IMG/VR virus record: IMGVR_UViG_3300006086_000029 | Location: 1 to 26,916 of that record | DNA: 26,916 bases | Source: a virus | Reading direction: 5' to 3' (one strand) | Shown here: positions 1-9,001 of the stretch, piece after piece | Layout: the number at the start of each line of letters is the position of its first letter | How positions within the stretch are numbered: position 1 is the first letter of the stretch | Program-made: the position numbers and the translations under genes | Notes under the pieces: model-generated | What the model saw: the letters and a program-made list of their open reading frames with translations, nothing else | Database searches by the model: none | Told to the model about the DNA's origin: nothing

Positions 1-18
1 AAAACAATGCCCATAGAA

Positions 19-61
19 AAACTCCTAATAATGTGTTATGTATTTACATTATTAGGAGTTT
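19..61 (-). terminator. Rho-independent terminator closing the minus-strand operon
   Basis: A perfect 16-bp inverted repeat (19-34 with 46-61) surrounds an 11-nt loop. It begins 6 nt after the stop of the KTSC-domain gene. Read on the minus strand, the second arm ends in GGAGTTT and runs into TTTCTAT, giving a short U-tract. The stem is long and AT-rich except for a GGAG/CTCC core. It most likely ends the transcript that carries the packaging genes. Confidence 0.8.
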
Positions 62-67
62 GTTTGG

Positions 68-1204
68 TTAAAGCGCCAGCTTCTTTATAGCTTCTGGGAT
101 TTCATCTGTTTCATCACCATTATATAGCAGTAAAACAAATTTATCTATATGGTCAGTCAACACTGCACGGTTATCATTGAAAATAAACCAAGCATATTTA
201 ACACCTTCATAACCAGGTTGATGATCTAGCTTGAAGTGTGCAGTAAACATTGTACGTAAAATAGTTGCACGAACACTAGCATGAGTTTCAGGTGTGGTAT
301 GTATAGTTACTTCAATCATTTCACCAACGTCCGTACGATCCACAACACTAGCTTCAAACTTTTTACTAATATTTTGTACAACTGCCTGCAGCGTATAGTT
401 TGATGACATACTATCTATTGGTGGATTAATAGCAACGCTGTCAATGTTGGTTAACAATGTGTATAAAACACCGTCAACAGTTTTCTCAACAGGCACATAA
501 ACATCATACGCTACTTTACCTTCGTAAAAGTGTATACCAGCAATGACACAACCACGAGCAACATTATCAGAGAATGCTAAAAAGCCGCTCAATCCAAATG
601 CTACCATAACCGACTCACCTATAGAGAATGCGGATTGCAACATAGGTTGCTCATTCAGAGACGGTAACTCATACTCACGATAAACTATTGGAGCATTAGA
701 TGAAAGACTTTGCAAGCGTTGGCCCGTCTTAACATCCTTAATCTTGTCGTTGTAGTATCTGCCTTGAGATTTACTGGTTTCAAACAACAAGGCTTCTTTA
801 GGAGATACATTCTCATATTGCCAGACAGCACCACTGCGAAACTCTAATGTTAGAGTCTTTTTAACTTTATCGTAATAACCCTGCTTGAACATAGTACTAT
901 CAATATGAACTTCGTTCTCTTGTCTAGGTACATCCGAACCACCTACGCCAGGAACAACTTTGTAGTTACCTATACGTCCAGCATAACCTGAAGAGTTCTT
1001 AATCATACGCTCTGCATCGAAAGTTTCTACAGGCATCTGAACATCGCGATCCATATCTACGAAATGATAGCGCGATCCTGCTTTCTTTAGTCCAAACACT
1101 TCACCCTTAGTTAAAGATAATTCGTGTTCGTCCGTTTCCAACTTCAGGTTACGTCCGTTATACGTAAACCATTTGTATACTCTAGGATCGCGCTTAGTAG
1201 CCAT
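68..1204 (-). CDS. KTSC-domain phage protein, 378 aa
   Basis: Residues about 100-157 match the KTSC pattern: a short beta meander with an F-x-S/G-G-x-x-W/Y-x-Y core (EFRSGAVWQYENV), then a helix and S-x-G-R-Y-Y-N-D-K-I-K. KTSC is a small domain named from a C-terminal part of lysyl-tRNA synthetase-like proteins and is common in phages; its molecular role is poorly defined. The flanking regions (about 1-95 and 200-378) look beta-rich and are not recognised. The ATG overlaps the stop of the 255-aa gene as TAATG, so translation is probably coupled. A second KTSC protein lies at 15850-16074. Its position next to the terminase suggests a virion or packaging-associated role, but that is inference. 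Confidence 0.85.
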   Translation of the reverse strand: MATKRDPRVYKWFTYNGRNLKLETDEHELSLTKGEVFGLKKAGSRYHFVDMDRDVQMPVETFDAERMIKNSSGYAGRIGNYKVVPGVGGSDVPRQENEVHIDSTMFKQGYYDKVKKTLTLEFRSGAVWQYENVSPKEALLFETSKSQGRYYNDKIKDVKTGQRLQSLSSNAPIVYREYELPSLNEQPMLQSAFSIGESVMVAFGLSGFLAFSDNVARGCVIAGIHFYEGKVAYDVYVPVEKTVDGVLYTLLTNIDSVAINPPIDSMSSNYTLQAVVQNISKKFEASVVDRTDVGEMIEVTIHTTPETHASVRATILRTMFTAHFKLDHQPGYEGVKYAWFIFNDNRAVLTDHIDKFVLLLYNGDETDEIPEAIKKLAL

Positions 1205-1971
1205 TAGTTATCCCATCCAAGTATGTCAGATAAATCAGAATCTACAATACCCGCAGTTTTAAGATCAATAGGTTCGTCTTCGTCACCAGCATGTGATGCA
1301 GGTTCTTTTCGACGCATAGTATGAATATCGTGAGGACCTTTAAGTTTTTCCGTATGTTCAGAATTGTCAGGCTTCTTAATAGACTTTGCACCATGTGGTA
1401 ATCTACCATCCATAGAAGTACCACCGACATGAGTATCTTCTGGCAAGGTCGGATGTTCATCTTTCTTTTGTGCCATGCGCATTATAAAATTCACACGAGT
1501 CACACTACCATCCAGTTTTGCTACACCTACAGTAAGTTTTGTCCAACCATGTGCCATCATAGTTTTATCAAACATCGGAATAAACTTCAATAACAGTTCT
1601 TCAGATAAGTTAAATGCTACGAATGCAAAACCTATTGTACCTTCTGATCGAGAGTACAAATAACAGGAATGTTGAATGCTACGATCCAAACCTAAACGCT
1701 TAGCAATGTCAATAACTAAAGGTTTTAACGCGGAGTCTGGAATAGGTACAGCAGCACGAGGTGGATTGTAAAGGTACTCAACACCATGTTCTACAAGATT
1801 ATGTTTAAACACAGCCTTTTCATGGCGACGTGAGTTACCAACAGGAACATGTTTCTCAGTTCTTGGTAGAACACCACCTGGACGATATAGTCCTTGCAAT
1901 TTATGCTGGTCTTGCACACCTGCAGCTTCTGCGGATAGTAGAGCATCGCTAGTTAATACTTCAATTTCCAT
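1204..1971 (-). CDS. Uncharacterised phage protein, 255 aa, hydrophilic C-terminus
   Basis: No family recognised. The middle (about residues 70-170) looks like a folded alpha/beta domain. The last 90 residues are hydrophilic and low in hydrophobic content, with many K, D, H and P residues, and are probably disordered. They end in a short acidic segment with hydrophobics (DLSDILGWDN), which could be a docking peptide. An AGAGG Shine-Dalgarno site lies about 7 nt before the ATG. The gene sits 38 nt after the terminase stop and overlaps the next gene's start, so it belongs to the terminase transcript. A head-assembly or packaging accessory role would fit the position; nothing in the sequence proves it. 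Confidence 0.8.
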   Translation of the reverse strand: MEIEVLTSDALLSAEAAGVQDQHKLQGLYRPGGVLPRTEKHVPVGNSRRHEKAVFKHNLVEHGVEYLYNPPRAAVPIPDSALKPLVIDIAKRLGLDRSIQHSCYLYSRSEGTIGFAFVAFNLSEELLLKFIPMFDKTMMAHGWTKLTVGVAKLDGSVTRVNFIMRMAQKKDEHPTLPEDTHVGGTSMDGRLPHGAKSIKKPDNSEHTEKLKGPHDIHTMRRKEPASHAGDEDEPIDLKTAGIVDSDLSDILGWDN

Positions 1972-2009
1972 GATACAACCTCTTTAATATAATGCTCTAA
2001 ATTACTTCA

Positions 2010-4205
2010 CTATCTAGCATTCCGAACCATGACACCGATAGAAGAATTATGTGACATAGAGCCACTATTTCCCCCAAAGCCTATACCACCACCGCCACCA
2101 GAAGCTAAACGACTGACAGCCATTAAGCCGCTAGATTTCTGTTCTGGAGCTGCACCAATAAGTAACTCGGCGTATTTATCTGTACTGAGTCCATATACAC
2201 CTAATGCTAATGCGCGCCACGTATCATCAGTTAAACCATCACCTTTGATAACTTGTAGAGTAGTGTCTTGCACAGTTTGCATTTGCATAGCTAGATGATC
2301 TACAGGACGTCCTGCAAAACAGTTAGGATATATCTCATTATCAAATTCCAGTAGTTCGTGGAACTCTGATTTTGTTTCGCGCTTTGGTAATACAAGCGTA
2401 CCTGCTTCTAAGTGAGATTTAGTAATGCCTATATCTTTGTATTTCAAACTATACTGCTCCGCAGTTACACCAGGAAATTCTGCTTCAATGTCGGACAATA
2501 TCTTAATACTGTTCCATCTGTCAGCAAGAACTACCTTAACATTACGCGCAGTGATGATAGGTGATATTACGTTATCATAAATTTGCGTGTAGTTTAATGG
2601 TATGCCAGGTTCTGGAATAATCTCACACATCAACTGTGCAACAAACTCACCAGTCTTTTCATCTATGTGTAATACCGTAATTGAGAAGCTGTTAAAACTA
2701 ACACCTGCATCTATCGTCAACATAGACGGTTTAGTGCCACGTTTAATCTTTTCGATTCTAGCCCATTTGTTTGCTTGACCAGTTTGTTTTCTGTTTTTAA
2801 CAACAGTTTTCAGTTTTATAGGATTAGACTTACCACGAAACGCTTGAGCTATATATGTAATGTTTGACAAATAAGGATTTGCAGATAGTGGAGGGTTAGC
2901 ACCATAGTTACGTTCAGCATCCGCAGGGTTACGTGTATAAGCATCCACAATAACCGTACTATTTCTTGGGAAATCTGGATTCACTTCCCATGTAGGTCTG
3001 TGAATACCATACATTGTCTTACTGCCACGTGCCTGACGAACCAGCGTACAAATCTTGTCACGCTGAGAAACAGGTGACGAAACATTCATACTATAGCCGG
3101 TTAAGATGTTATCATAGCCACTCTTGAGGAGCCTGTTCGCAGCACCGCGTACGGTCAATAGGCTGGCGTCCAGAGCGTCATACACGTGGTGCGCTGAAGT
3201 CTTTACTTTATTGCTGGCAGCATCATTATCGAAGTATCCGATCTCATCTATACCACCAAACACGCGTGTACGGCCACGAAGAACCCGTTTATCTGGACCG
3301 GCTGGATACCACATAAGACTACGTGGTCTGTAGACAACGAATGTATCATTTAGTTTTAATAAAGATTGTCCGTATTTACCTTCATAGTAGCGCAACATGC
3401 TATTATAATTTTTAAACCACTCGGAAGTCATCAGAGTGCCGTAGTAGAATTCCCACAAAGTTTCTTTTGCTTGTGCATACGTCAAAGCACAAAAGGTACC
3501 ATGAAGCATAGTAGAGGATGCAATGCCGAATACGTTGCACGGCTTTTGCATTTTGAGAACTCTGTGAGTCATATAAGGCGTTAGAATACCACCAACACAG
3601 GCGGTCTTACCAGAACGCTGACCAGCTTGTACGGCAAGTTCTTGGTAAAATGTCATCTCCTCTGACAGAACCATTTCACTTTTACGTGCTTTACATGCTG
3701 GGCAAACACCGTGCTCTAGCAATTGTACCTTACGTAAAAATTGAGGTACTGTATCGTCTACTTTATGTGAATGGAATAAATATTCTAAATCTGAACATCT
3801 TGCACAATATTCCCCAAACAAAACTACGCCCCAGATTAACTGCTCTAGGAACGGAGTGATAACAGTACCAGCAAACGAGTCGCGTGATACCCAATCATAA
3901 ACATTCTTTGCTAAGGGGAAATCACCATCATCAATCTTAATGTCTTTTGGTACGAGAGCATTCTCATCCAACACACTGCGCACCATATTGGCAATGTTGA
4001 ACTCCTCTGCAATCATATCAATATCGAAATTTCCAGAAGGCTTTAATAAACCGCCTGATTTTGCAAGTTCAGGATCGAAGTCGTCTCGAGGAACAAGATC
4101 ACCCGACTTCAAACTAGACAACACTGCAAATGGGTCTTGCCCCAATTTCACTAAATCGTAATTGATTAATCCGCTTGACGTTAGAATAATGTCGGATTTT
4201 TTCAT
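2010..4205 (-). CDS. terL: Terminase large subunit (packaging ATPase and nuclease)
   Basis: This is the DNA-packaging motor. Numbered from the chosen ATG, it shows a Walker A motif GQRSGKT near 195-201 and a Walker B motif VFGGIDEIGYF with the catalytic D-E near 320-321. An RNase H-like nuclease domain starts at TIDAG (Asp about 499), with further acidic positions at VLADRW (about 562) and TDDTW (about 660). A four-cysteine cluster, CARC (134-137) and CPAC (168-171), lies between the N-terminal arm and the ATPase and probably binds zinc. The C-terminus is a Gly/Ser-rich tail. The ATG at 4205 is preferred because GGAG sits 11 nt upstream; a GTG at 4217 would be in frame but directly abuts that GGAG. 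At about 731 aa it is longer than typical 450-600 aa homologues, because of its N-terminal extension. A terminator precedes it. Confidence 0.95.
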   Translation of the reverse strand: MKKSDIILTSSGLINYDLVKLGQDPFAVLSSLKSGDLVPRDDFDPELAKSGGLLKPSGNFDIDMIAEEFNIANMVRSVLDENALVPKDIKIDDGDFPLAKNVYDWVSRDSFAGTVITPFLEQLIWGVVLFGEYCARCSDLEYLFHSHKVDDTVPQFLRKVQLLEHGVCPACKARKSEMVLSEEMTFYQELAVQAGQRSGKTACVGGILTPYMTHRVLKMQKPCNVFGIASSTMLHGTFCALTYAQAKETLWEFYYGTLMTSEWFKNYNSMLRYYEGKYGQSLLKLNDTFVVYRPRSLMWYPAGPDKRVLRGRTRVFGGIDEIGYFDNDAASNKVKTSAHHVYDALDASLLTVRGAANRLLKSGYDNILTGYSMNVSSPVSQRDKICTLVRQARGSKTMYGIHRPTWEVNPDFPRNSTVIVDAYTRNPADAERNYGANPPLSANPYLSNITYIAQAFRGKSNPIKLKTVVKNRKQTGQANKWARIEKIKRGTKPSMLTIDAGVSFNSFSITVLHIDEKTGEFVAQLMCEIIPEPGIPLNYTQIYDNVISPIITARNVKVVLADRWNSIKILSDIEAEFPGVTAEQYSLKYKDIGITKSHLEAGTLVLPKRETKSEFHELLEFDNEIYPNCFAGRPVDHLAMQMQTVQDTTLQVIKGDGLTDDTWRALALGVYGLSTDKYAELLIGAAPEQKSSGLMAVSRLASGGGGGIGFGGNSGSMSHNSSIGVMVRNAR

Positions 4206-4231
4206 GTGAAAAGTCACTCCGCAGACAATAA

Positions 4232-4264
4232 AAAAGGCACGGAGAACGAATCCCAGTGCCTTTT
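4232..4264 (-). terminator. Terminator between the 284-aa gene and terL
   Basis: A 9-bp stem (4232-4240 with 4256-4264), read AAAAGGCAC / GTGCCTTTT on the minus strand, is followed by more T residues. It lies immediately after the stop of the 284-aa gene. The A-run on one side and T-run on the other make it potentially bidirectional. No convincing promoter lies between it and terL, so it is probably leaky, or terL is expressed by read-through at a reduced level. Confidence 0.75.
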
Positions 4265-4267
4265 AAA

Positions 4268-5122
4268 TTACTGATTTATTTCTTGATCTTTTTGGGCTCG
4301 GAAATGACCTTCACGGTTTCGCATAGCACCAACAGGGTTATTACCCATGTCAGATACGTTGTTTACTTTACCTTCGGCACTTCTAAATCTAGCAACCAAG
4401 TTTTGCAATAACGAACTATACTTACCTCCGACTTCTTTCTTACGCATATCTGTAACAGTTTCAGTAGCAAGTAGTTTCGCTACCTCGCGCAAATACACGT
4501 TTTTAATGTTATCAGGTATTGAATTCGACCTAGAAAGGAAATGGCTTGTCACAGATAGACGCGCAATGTTTTCTAATGCAGGTACGACTTCCGCTGAAAC
4601 CTCCATATTAATGTTTAAACCATCACGCATAATAGCCTGAGTGGTAGAAGAAGCATTATCGAAAGCAATAAAGTTTGCTACACAATCTCGCAGTATAATG
4701 GATTGTGTAGATTCTGTAAGGTCGTTCAGTAAATCTTTAAAAGCATTTACTTCATCCACATCAATTTCAAACTCGTTTAAAACATCAATACTTTCAGAGG
4801 CTTGCCGCTCAGGTATATTAGATTCAACTAATTCTTGATTAACACCGAACACTGGATGTATTTGTTTATCAACATCGGGTATGGTTGTGTACGTTTCTTC
4901 TCGTAGCTGCTCAGCAACATACGTATTAACAGGGACTGCTCTACCTAAAGTAATATTAGGTTGTGACTCCAAATGAACACGTATGTGATAATCGCGTATT
5001 TTTCTAGCGCGATTTCTAAGCAATTTAGAAAAAGATTTAGCAGATGATGCCCTTCTAGGATTTATAGTTGGGCTAACATCGTCTGTTTTATCGTACACCC
5101 CCATTATAGGGTTTGTTTTCAT
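4268..5122 (-). CDS. Uncharacterised phage protein, 284 aa
   Basis: No family recognised. The N-terminal 60 residues are basic and Ser/Arg-rich (for example KSFSKLLRNRARKIRDYHIR). The remainder is mostly helical, with an acidic stretch near 105-140, and the C-terminus is polar. A GAGG Shine-Dalgarno site lies 5 nt before the ATG. It sits between the replicative helicase and the terminase large subunit and is followed by a terminator. A small-terminase or helicase-loader role would be possible from position alone, but I see no helix-turn-helix or other motif to support either. Confidence 0.8.
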   Translation of the reverse strand: MKTNPIMGVYDKTDDVSPTINPRRASSAKSFSKLLRNRARKIRDYHIRVHLESQPNITLGRAVPVNTYVAEQLREETYTTIPDVDKQIHPVFGVNQELVESNIPERQASESIDVLNEFEIDVDEVNAFKDLLNDLTESTQSIILRDCVANFIAFDNASSTTQAIMRDGLNINMEVSAEVVPALENIARLSVTSHFLSRSNSIPDNIKNVYLREVAKLLATETVTDMRKKEVGGKYSSLLQNLVARFRSAEGKVNNVSDMGNNPVGAMRNREGHFRAQKDQEINQ

Positions 5123-5133
5123 TATGACCTCAT

Positions 5134-6573
5134 CTATGCTAGAACGGGAGACTCATCATTCTGTTGGTCATCAGATTCTTCCTCTAACAAATTGCGCTTC
5201 TTCTTTTTCTTCTTGTCTTTCTTTTTTGTAGAAGATTTAGTCGGAACGTCATCACCATCATCAGAATCATCTTTGTGTCGACCGTTAAACTCAGAACCGC
5301 CGTCTGTATCCGACATGTTATCAACACGCATAACATCATAACGCTCACCGAGATTAAACGAAAACAATTCACCATCACGAGCTTTAGAAACCTCAATAGG
5401 TAATATACGAAGTTCACGTTGTTCTTTTTTAGCGTAGTTCCAAGTCCAAACTAAATCAGCGTGTTCTTTCATACCTTGTGAATAGCGAATCTTATTCGTC
5501 TCACCATCAATCTGACACAATATGATTACTAAACACTTAGCTTCCCTAGAGAATATTTTAGCTTTACGGATGATAGCACTTAGTACACGCCACTGATTGT
5601 CTTCATCGACACCTTCAAGCAAACTAACGTAGTCGAGACCTATTACTTTTGGACCAAAAGGCTTTACAGCACGAAAGGCATCATCAATAGTCATACCTTT
5701 AGTAGGACTGATTGACGAAAATGTACAATCGTTTTCCACACCAAACGCTTCAAAATCTTTGAATGCTTTTAAGAATCTCTGCTTCTCCGCAGGAGACATT
5801 CTACCTTGCTTGATTTTCCAGAAAGGTACACCACTTAACCTAGAACCCATTCTTTGAATTTCTTGAATATCACCCATCTCAAGTGATATACGTTTGGTAC
5901 TAACTCTGTTCAAGCGATGTATGTTGATAAGTAAGTTCATCAACACCGTAGATTTACCGCCAGAAGTGGTGGCACCAATAATCATCACACCTTCTTTTGG
6001 TACACCACCATTACGATCATCGTATTCTGTAAATCCAGTTTTGTACATTTCATTGATTGTTTTGTTGACAGCTTCTTCAATCAATTTTGCAGAGTTACTG
6101 TTCTTACCAAAGTGTACAAACTCATCTTCTACACCTATATTACGTTGTGCAGATAATAGCTTGTCACCTAAAGCACCTAGCAGTTTCTCAACATCAACGT
6201 CCTCAGATTCTACCTTTTCTAAGGCATCATTACACATATCGTAAACAATACGAATCTTACGGTAGTTGTCCAACAGCTCAACAATACTTTTTACTTTCTT
6301 TTTACTGTGCGCGTGTTCAGCGTCAGATTCCCGTAGAATATCACGAAATTCCTCTGACACGGCAGGGTCACTAACAAGTTCGTCGAAATCAATCAAAGCA
6401 AATCGTTTCTTTGCAATGTTATCAATACGATTGAATGCCGCTTGACACGGAGGATAATGGAAAAACTCTTTAGAGAGTTTGCCTAGTAAGTTACTCCGTA
6501 CAAGTTCGGGGACTTTCAGACTCGTTAGTGTTTTAATACAAATCATTTCAACACTTTGGTCGTATATCTGCAT
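5134..6573 (-). CDS. dnaB-like: DnaB-family (SF4) replicative DNA helicase
   Basis: This is the probable replication-fork helicase. An N-terminal helical domain (1-140) is followed by a linker and a RecA-type ATPase: Walker A GATTSGGKST (200-209), Walker B VIGLDYVSLL with Asp about 314, the H4-type motif ILCQID with sensor Gln about 354, and a probable arginine-finger region SKARDGE (396-402). All these features are typical of DnaB and T7 gp4 or T4 gp41-type helicases, and 479 aa is normal for the family. The last 55 residues are unusual: an acidic Asp/Gly segment is followed by a lysine run (KKKDKKKKKKRN) and a short acidic end. This tail is probably disordered and may bind nucleic acid or a partner. 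A GGTGA site precedes the ATG. No recognisable primase lies in the window. Confidence 0.93.
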   Translation of the reverse strand: MQIYDQSVEMICIKTLTSLKVPELVRSNLLGKLSKEFFHYPPCQAAFNRIDNIAKKRFALIDFDELVSDPAVSEEFRDILRESDAEHAHSKKKVKSIVELLDNYRKIRIVYDMCNDALEKVESEDVDVEKLLGALGDKLLSAQRNIGVEDEFVHFGKNSNSAKLIEEAVNKTINEMYKTGFTEYDDRNGGVPKEGVMIIGATTSGGKSTVLMNLLINIHRLNRVSTKRISLEMGDIQEIQRMGSRLSGVPFWKIKQGRMSPAEKQRFLKAFKDFEAFGVENDCTFSSISPTKGMTIDDAFRAVKPFGPKVIGLDYVSLLEGVDEDNQWRVLSAIIRKAKIFSREAKCLVIILCQIDGETNKIRYSQGMKEHADLVWTWNYAKKEQRELRILPIEVSKARDGELFSFNLGERYDVMRVDNMSDTDGGSEFNGRHKDDSDDGDDVPTKSSTKKKDKKKKKKRNLLEEESDDQQNDESPVLA

Positions 6574-6586
6574 AACGTCACCGTAC

Positions 6587-7006
6587 TTACACTATGGTTG
6601 GAGCCACCAGACTCGCGAATTCAGGATTAGTTTTTAATACTAAATCCATCCATTCATTTATTATCGTTGAACCTTCAGTAGGTTTAAGTGATAGTTGGAT
6701 AGCGCGTTTTCTATTTGGCGCTGCTGGTAATACAAACTTAGTAACAGTACCATACATCGCACTATTGGATAATGCGTTTACGGCTATCTGAACATCGGCT
6801 TCAACGAATGAAAAATGCGTATCTAAGTACCAAGCAAGTTTATTGGTAGTTATACGAACATTCTCTTTTATTGTTGCATAGGTTAAATACAACAATTGAC
6901 GCTTGTACTCATCTGGCCGAACAACAGGGAAAGAATTGAAATACAATTTCTCCGCATCTTCGGCAGATAATGCTTGTACGTTATTCTGCGATGGCTGCTG
7001 CTGCAT
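6587..7006 (-). CDS. Uncharacterised protein, 139 aa, upstream of the helicase
   Basis: No family recognised. After a Gln/Ser/Asn-rich N-terminus (residues 1-12) the protein has a short helical domain and then beta-leaning segments, with no Cys clusters or membrane segments. The ATG at 7006 is chosen because GGAG lies about 7 nt upstream; an in-frame GTG immediately before it would only add one residue. The first 26 nt overlap the end of the 390-aa gene, and the stop is 13 nt before the helicase start. Co-translation with the helicase makes a loader or other replisome accessory a reasonable guess, but this is based only on position. Confidence 0.78.
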   Translation of the reverse strand: MQQQPSQNNVQALSAEDAEKLYFNSFPVVRPDEYKRQLLYLTYATIKENVRITTNKLAWYLDTHFSFVEADVQIAVNALSNSAMYGTVTKFVLPAAPNRKRAIQLSLKPTEGSTIINEWMDLVLKTNPEFASLVAPTIV

Positions 7007-8153
7007 CACTTGTCTCCAATTGTTTTGCGATTTCTGGATACGCGGAATATCCTACTTCTTTTACAAACTTGCGGGCTTTGTCTTCACATAAATGTAAGAA
7101 TCTGCACACGTTATCAAAGTAGGCTTCTTGTCCTGCTGTATCATAGAAATCAACATTGTCTTTTGACGCATCTATTTTCGCACGACGGCGAAGGAAACGT
7201 GAAAAGCGTTTATGCTCTTGGCACGCTAACAATTCTAACAACGTCTTACGCTTTGCGGTTACACCATATCTACGAATTATTGATTGGAAGTTAAGTTCAC
7301 TATCACGAGCACGTTCATCATCAAAACATGCACCAGCATCACGCAAGTCATCTAATCCAATTTCTTCACCTTCTGCAACACCAAAGGCTTTCAACAATTG
7401 ATTTTCAGAAACAGTAACTAGATCAAAACGAGTTTGGCCAAAACCATCCTTTACACCTGAATTAATTATACGCGCACGTTTTTGTGTGGTGTAAGATTTA
7501 ATCATATTAATGGTGTGATTATTAAGCGAGGTGCGTATGATATTAGCCACATGCAATTCACTTTTCTGAATAGGTACCATTTTGATATAAGTTTGCAATG
7601 CTTTGCACATCAATTCCATGTGCAAGTCATAGAACTCAGTATTAGATGATACAGTTAAGAACCTTAACTTGGTAAATGTTTTACTACGTATGTGCTTCAT
7701 CAGATCAGGATAAATTGTTTTGAATGTTTTGAATACAGATTTATACGCACCTTCTGTAATCAGGTTCTCAGGTACTTTAGCCGCTGCCTGAGACATTGCT
7801 CGCTTGAATTCACTTTTCTGTAATAATGACCTTAGTATTACGGCATCATTCCTAGAAATATCAAATATATCCAAATACTTTTGAATACGTTGTACAGTGG
7901 GTCGGCGCTGCATTACATTCAACACGAAGAATTTTAAATTTATGTTTATGTAAGCCGTAGAGGCGATAACAAGTCTAAACTTTTGCGCACTATACTCAAA
8001 GTTCTTTCTTTCAATCAGATCTTTAAACTTACGTTGGCATGTATAGGCATCATCAACACCTACAACATGGAGTAAAATAGCTTCTGCTATAGAAAGCAAT
8101 TCAACATCATCACCCAACTTACGAATAGTATTATATAGGGAGTGTTGTGACAT
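6981..8153 (-). CDS. Uncharacterised protein, 390 aa, replication block
   Basis: No family recognised. The protein is predominantly alpha-helical, rich in Lys, Arg, Leu and Phe, and basic overall. There are no Walker motifs, Cys pairs or transmembrane segments. Its C-terminus ends in an alanine-rich segment. AAGG lies 6 nt before the ATG, and the gene starts 8 nt after the stop of the 279-aa gene. It is the largest unassigned gene next to the helicase. A DNA-binding replication or recombination factor would suit the charge and position, but there is no motif to prove this. Confidence 0.82.
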   Translation of the reverse strand: MSQHSLYNTIRKLGDDVELLSIAEAILLHVVGVDDAYTCQRKFKDLIERKNFEYSAQKFRLVIASTAYININLKFFVLNVMQRRPTVQRIQKYLDIFDISRNDAVILRSLLQKSEFKRAMSQAAAKVPENLITEGAYKSVFKTFKTIYPDLMKHIRSKTFTKLRFLTVSSNTEFYDLHMELMCKALQTYIKMVPIQKSELHVANIIRTSLNNHTINMIKSYTTQKRARIINSGVKDGFGQTRFDLVTVSENQLLKAFGVAEGEEIGLDDLRDAGACFDDERARDSELNFQSIIRRYGVTAKRKTLLELLACQEHKRFSRFLRRRAKIDASKDNVDFYDTAGQEAYFDNVCRFLHLCEDKARKFVKEVGYSAYPEIAKQLETSDAAAAIAE

Positions 8154-8161
8154 GATTCACC

Positions 8162-9001
8162 TTAACCGTTAACGTCAATGCTGTATACGCCTTTTTCATG
8201 CGCAGTTTTTCTTAATGTGGTATCCGATTTCTGTTTCTTTTTCTTAGAAACAGCTTTAACATCGAAACCACTTTCGATTGCATTAACAATAGCGACAAGA
8301 TCATTAGGAGCATTAGTCTTATTTTTCTTAATACCGCTTTCTTTGAATACGCGGTCAATCGTAACGATTTCGATACGATCAATTACATCAGTCACACCTA
8401 ATTCATATTCTTCTTCACAACGAATACGTTTAGATACAAGACGTTGAACATTTGGATCAACATAGCGTACGCTCTTCACCATCTTTTCTTTCAGTGGTTG
8501 GAACGCATCGTATGAAATAATAGCGTCTGTGGCATTACCACAAAACGTCATGCAACATTTACCATCTTTACTTGTAACACGTATCATGTCATTATCTGCA
8601 AACAAAATATATGCAAGCATGAAATTTGACAGATAGTTTGATTTTGTCATACCGCGATAACGGACATAAACACGTTGACCAATATTATAGCCAGCGAGTC
8701 TCGTTCTGTGTTCGCGCATAAATGCAGCACCAACTAAACGTAGTTTATCTTCTGGAATACAATTCATTAGTTCGGCTAGCGCACCGAACGTACCCTTAGA
8801 ATCAATAAGTGTAGATAACTTACCGCTATCGGGCTTAAATTGTTTGCATGGTTTATCAGATGCGATTATACCTACACCTTTACATAACTTTTTATCCTTT
8901 AAAATCTCTGTACAAAATCCGACACACTCACCACAGGTCAGTTGCTGGCTTTTCAGACTCGCTTTCACCTTTGCTTGTACGTTCCGTTCTACGGTTGTCA
9001 T
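8162..9001 (-). CDS. Cys-rich N-terminus protein, 279 aa
   Basis: The N-terminus holds five cysteines in a compact pattern: C23, C26, C30, C40 and C52 (CGECVGFC, then LCKG, then PCKQF). This resembles the small metal-binding heads seen on assorted phage proteins. The middle is a mixed alpha/beta domain with another Cys cluster (KCCMTFC near 150). The C-terminus carries basic, lysine-rich stretches (VSKKKKQKSDTT). GAGG lies about 8 nt before the ATG, and the first 74 nt overlap the end of the HNH gene. A nucleic-acid-binding regulator or replication accessory is plausible from the zinc-like motif and basic tail, but I cannot assign a family. Confidence 0.8.
   Translation of the reverse strand: MTTVERNVQAKVKASLKSQQLTCGECVGFCTEILKDKKLCKGVGIIASDKPCKQFKPDSGKLSTLIDSKGTFGALAELMNCIPEDKLRLVGAAFMREHRTRLAGYNIGQRVYVRYRGMTKSNYLSNFMLAYILFADNDMIRVTSKDGKCCMTFCGNATDAIISYDAFQPLKEKMVKSVRYVDPNVQRLVSKRIRCEEEYELGVTDVIDRIEIVTIDRVFKESGIKKNKTNAPNDLVAIVNAIESGFDVKAVSKKKKQKSDTTLRKTAHEKGVYSIDVNG

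Noticed and set aside
5894-6374. Plus-strand open frames of 95-116 codons opposite the helicase gene
   Set aside because: They lie fully antisense to a gene with clear helicase motifs, lack ribosome sites and have low-complexity translations.
6974-7294. 106-codon plus-strand open frame
   Set aside because: Antisense to the 390-aa gene, with skewed composition and no ribosome site.
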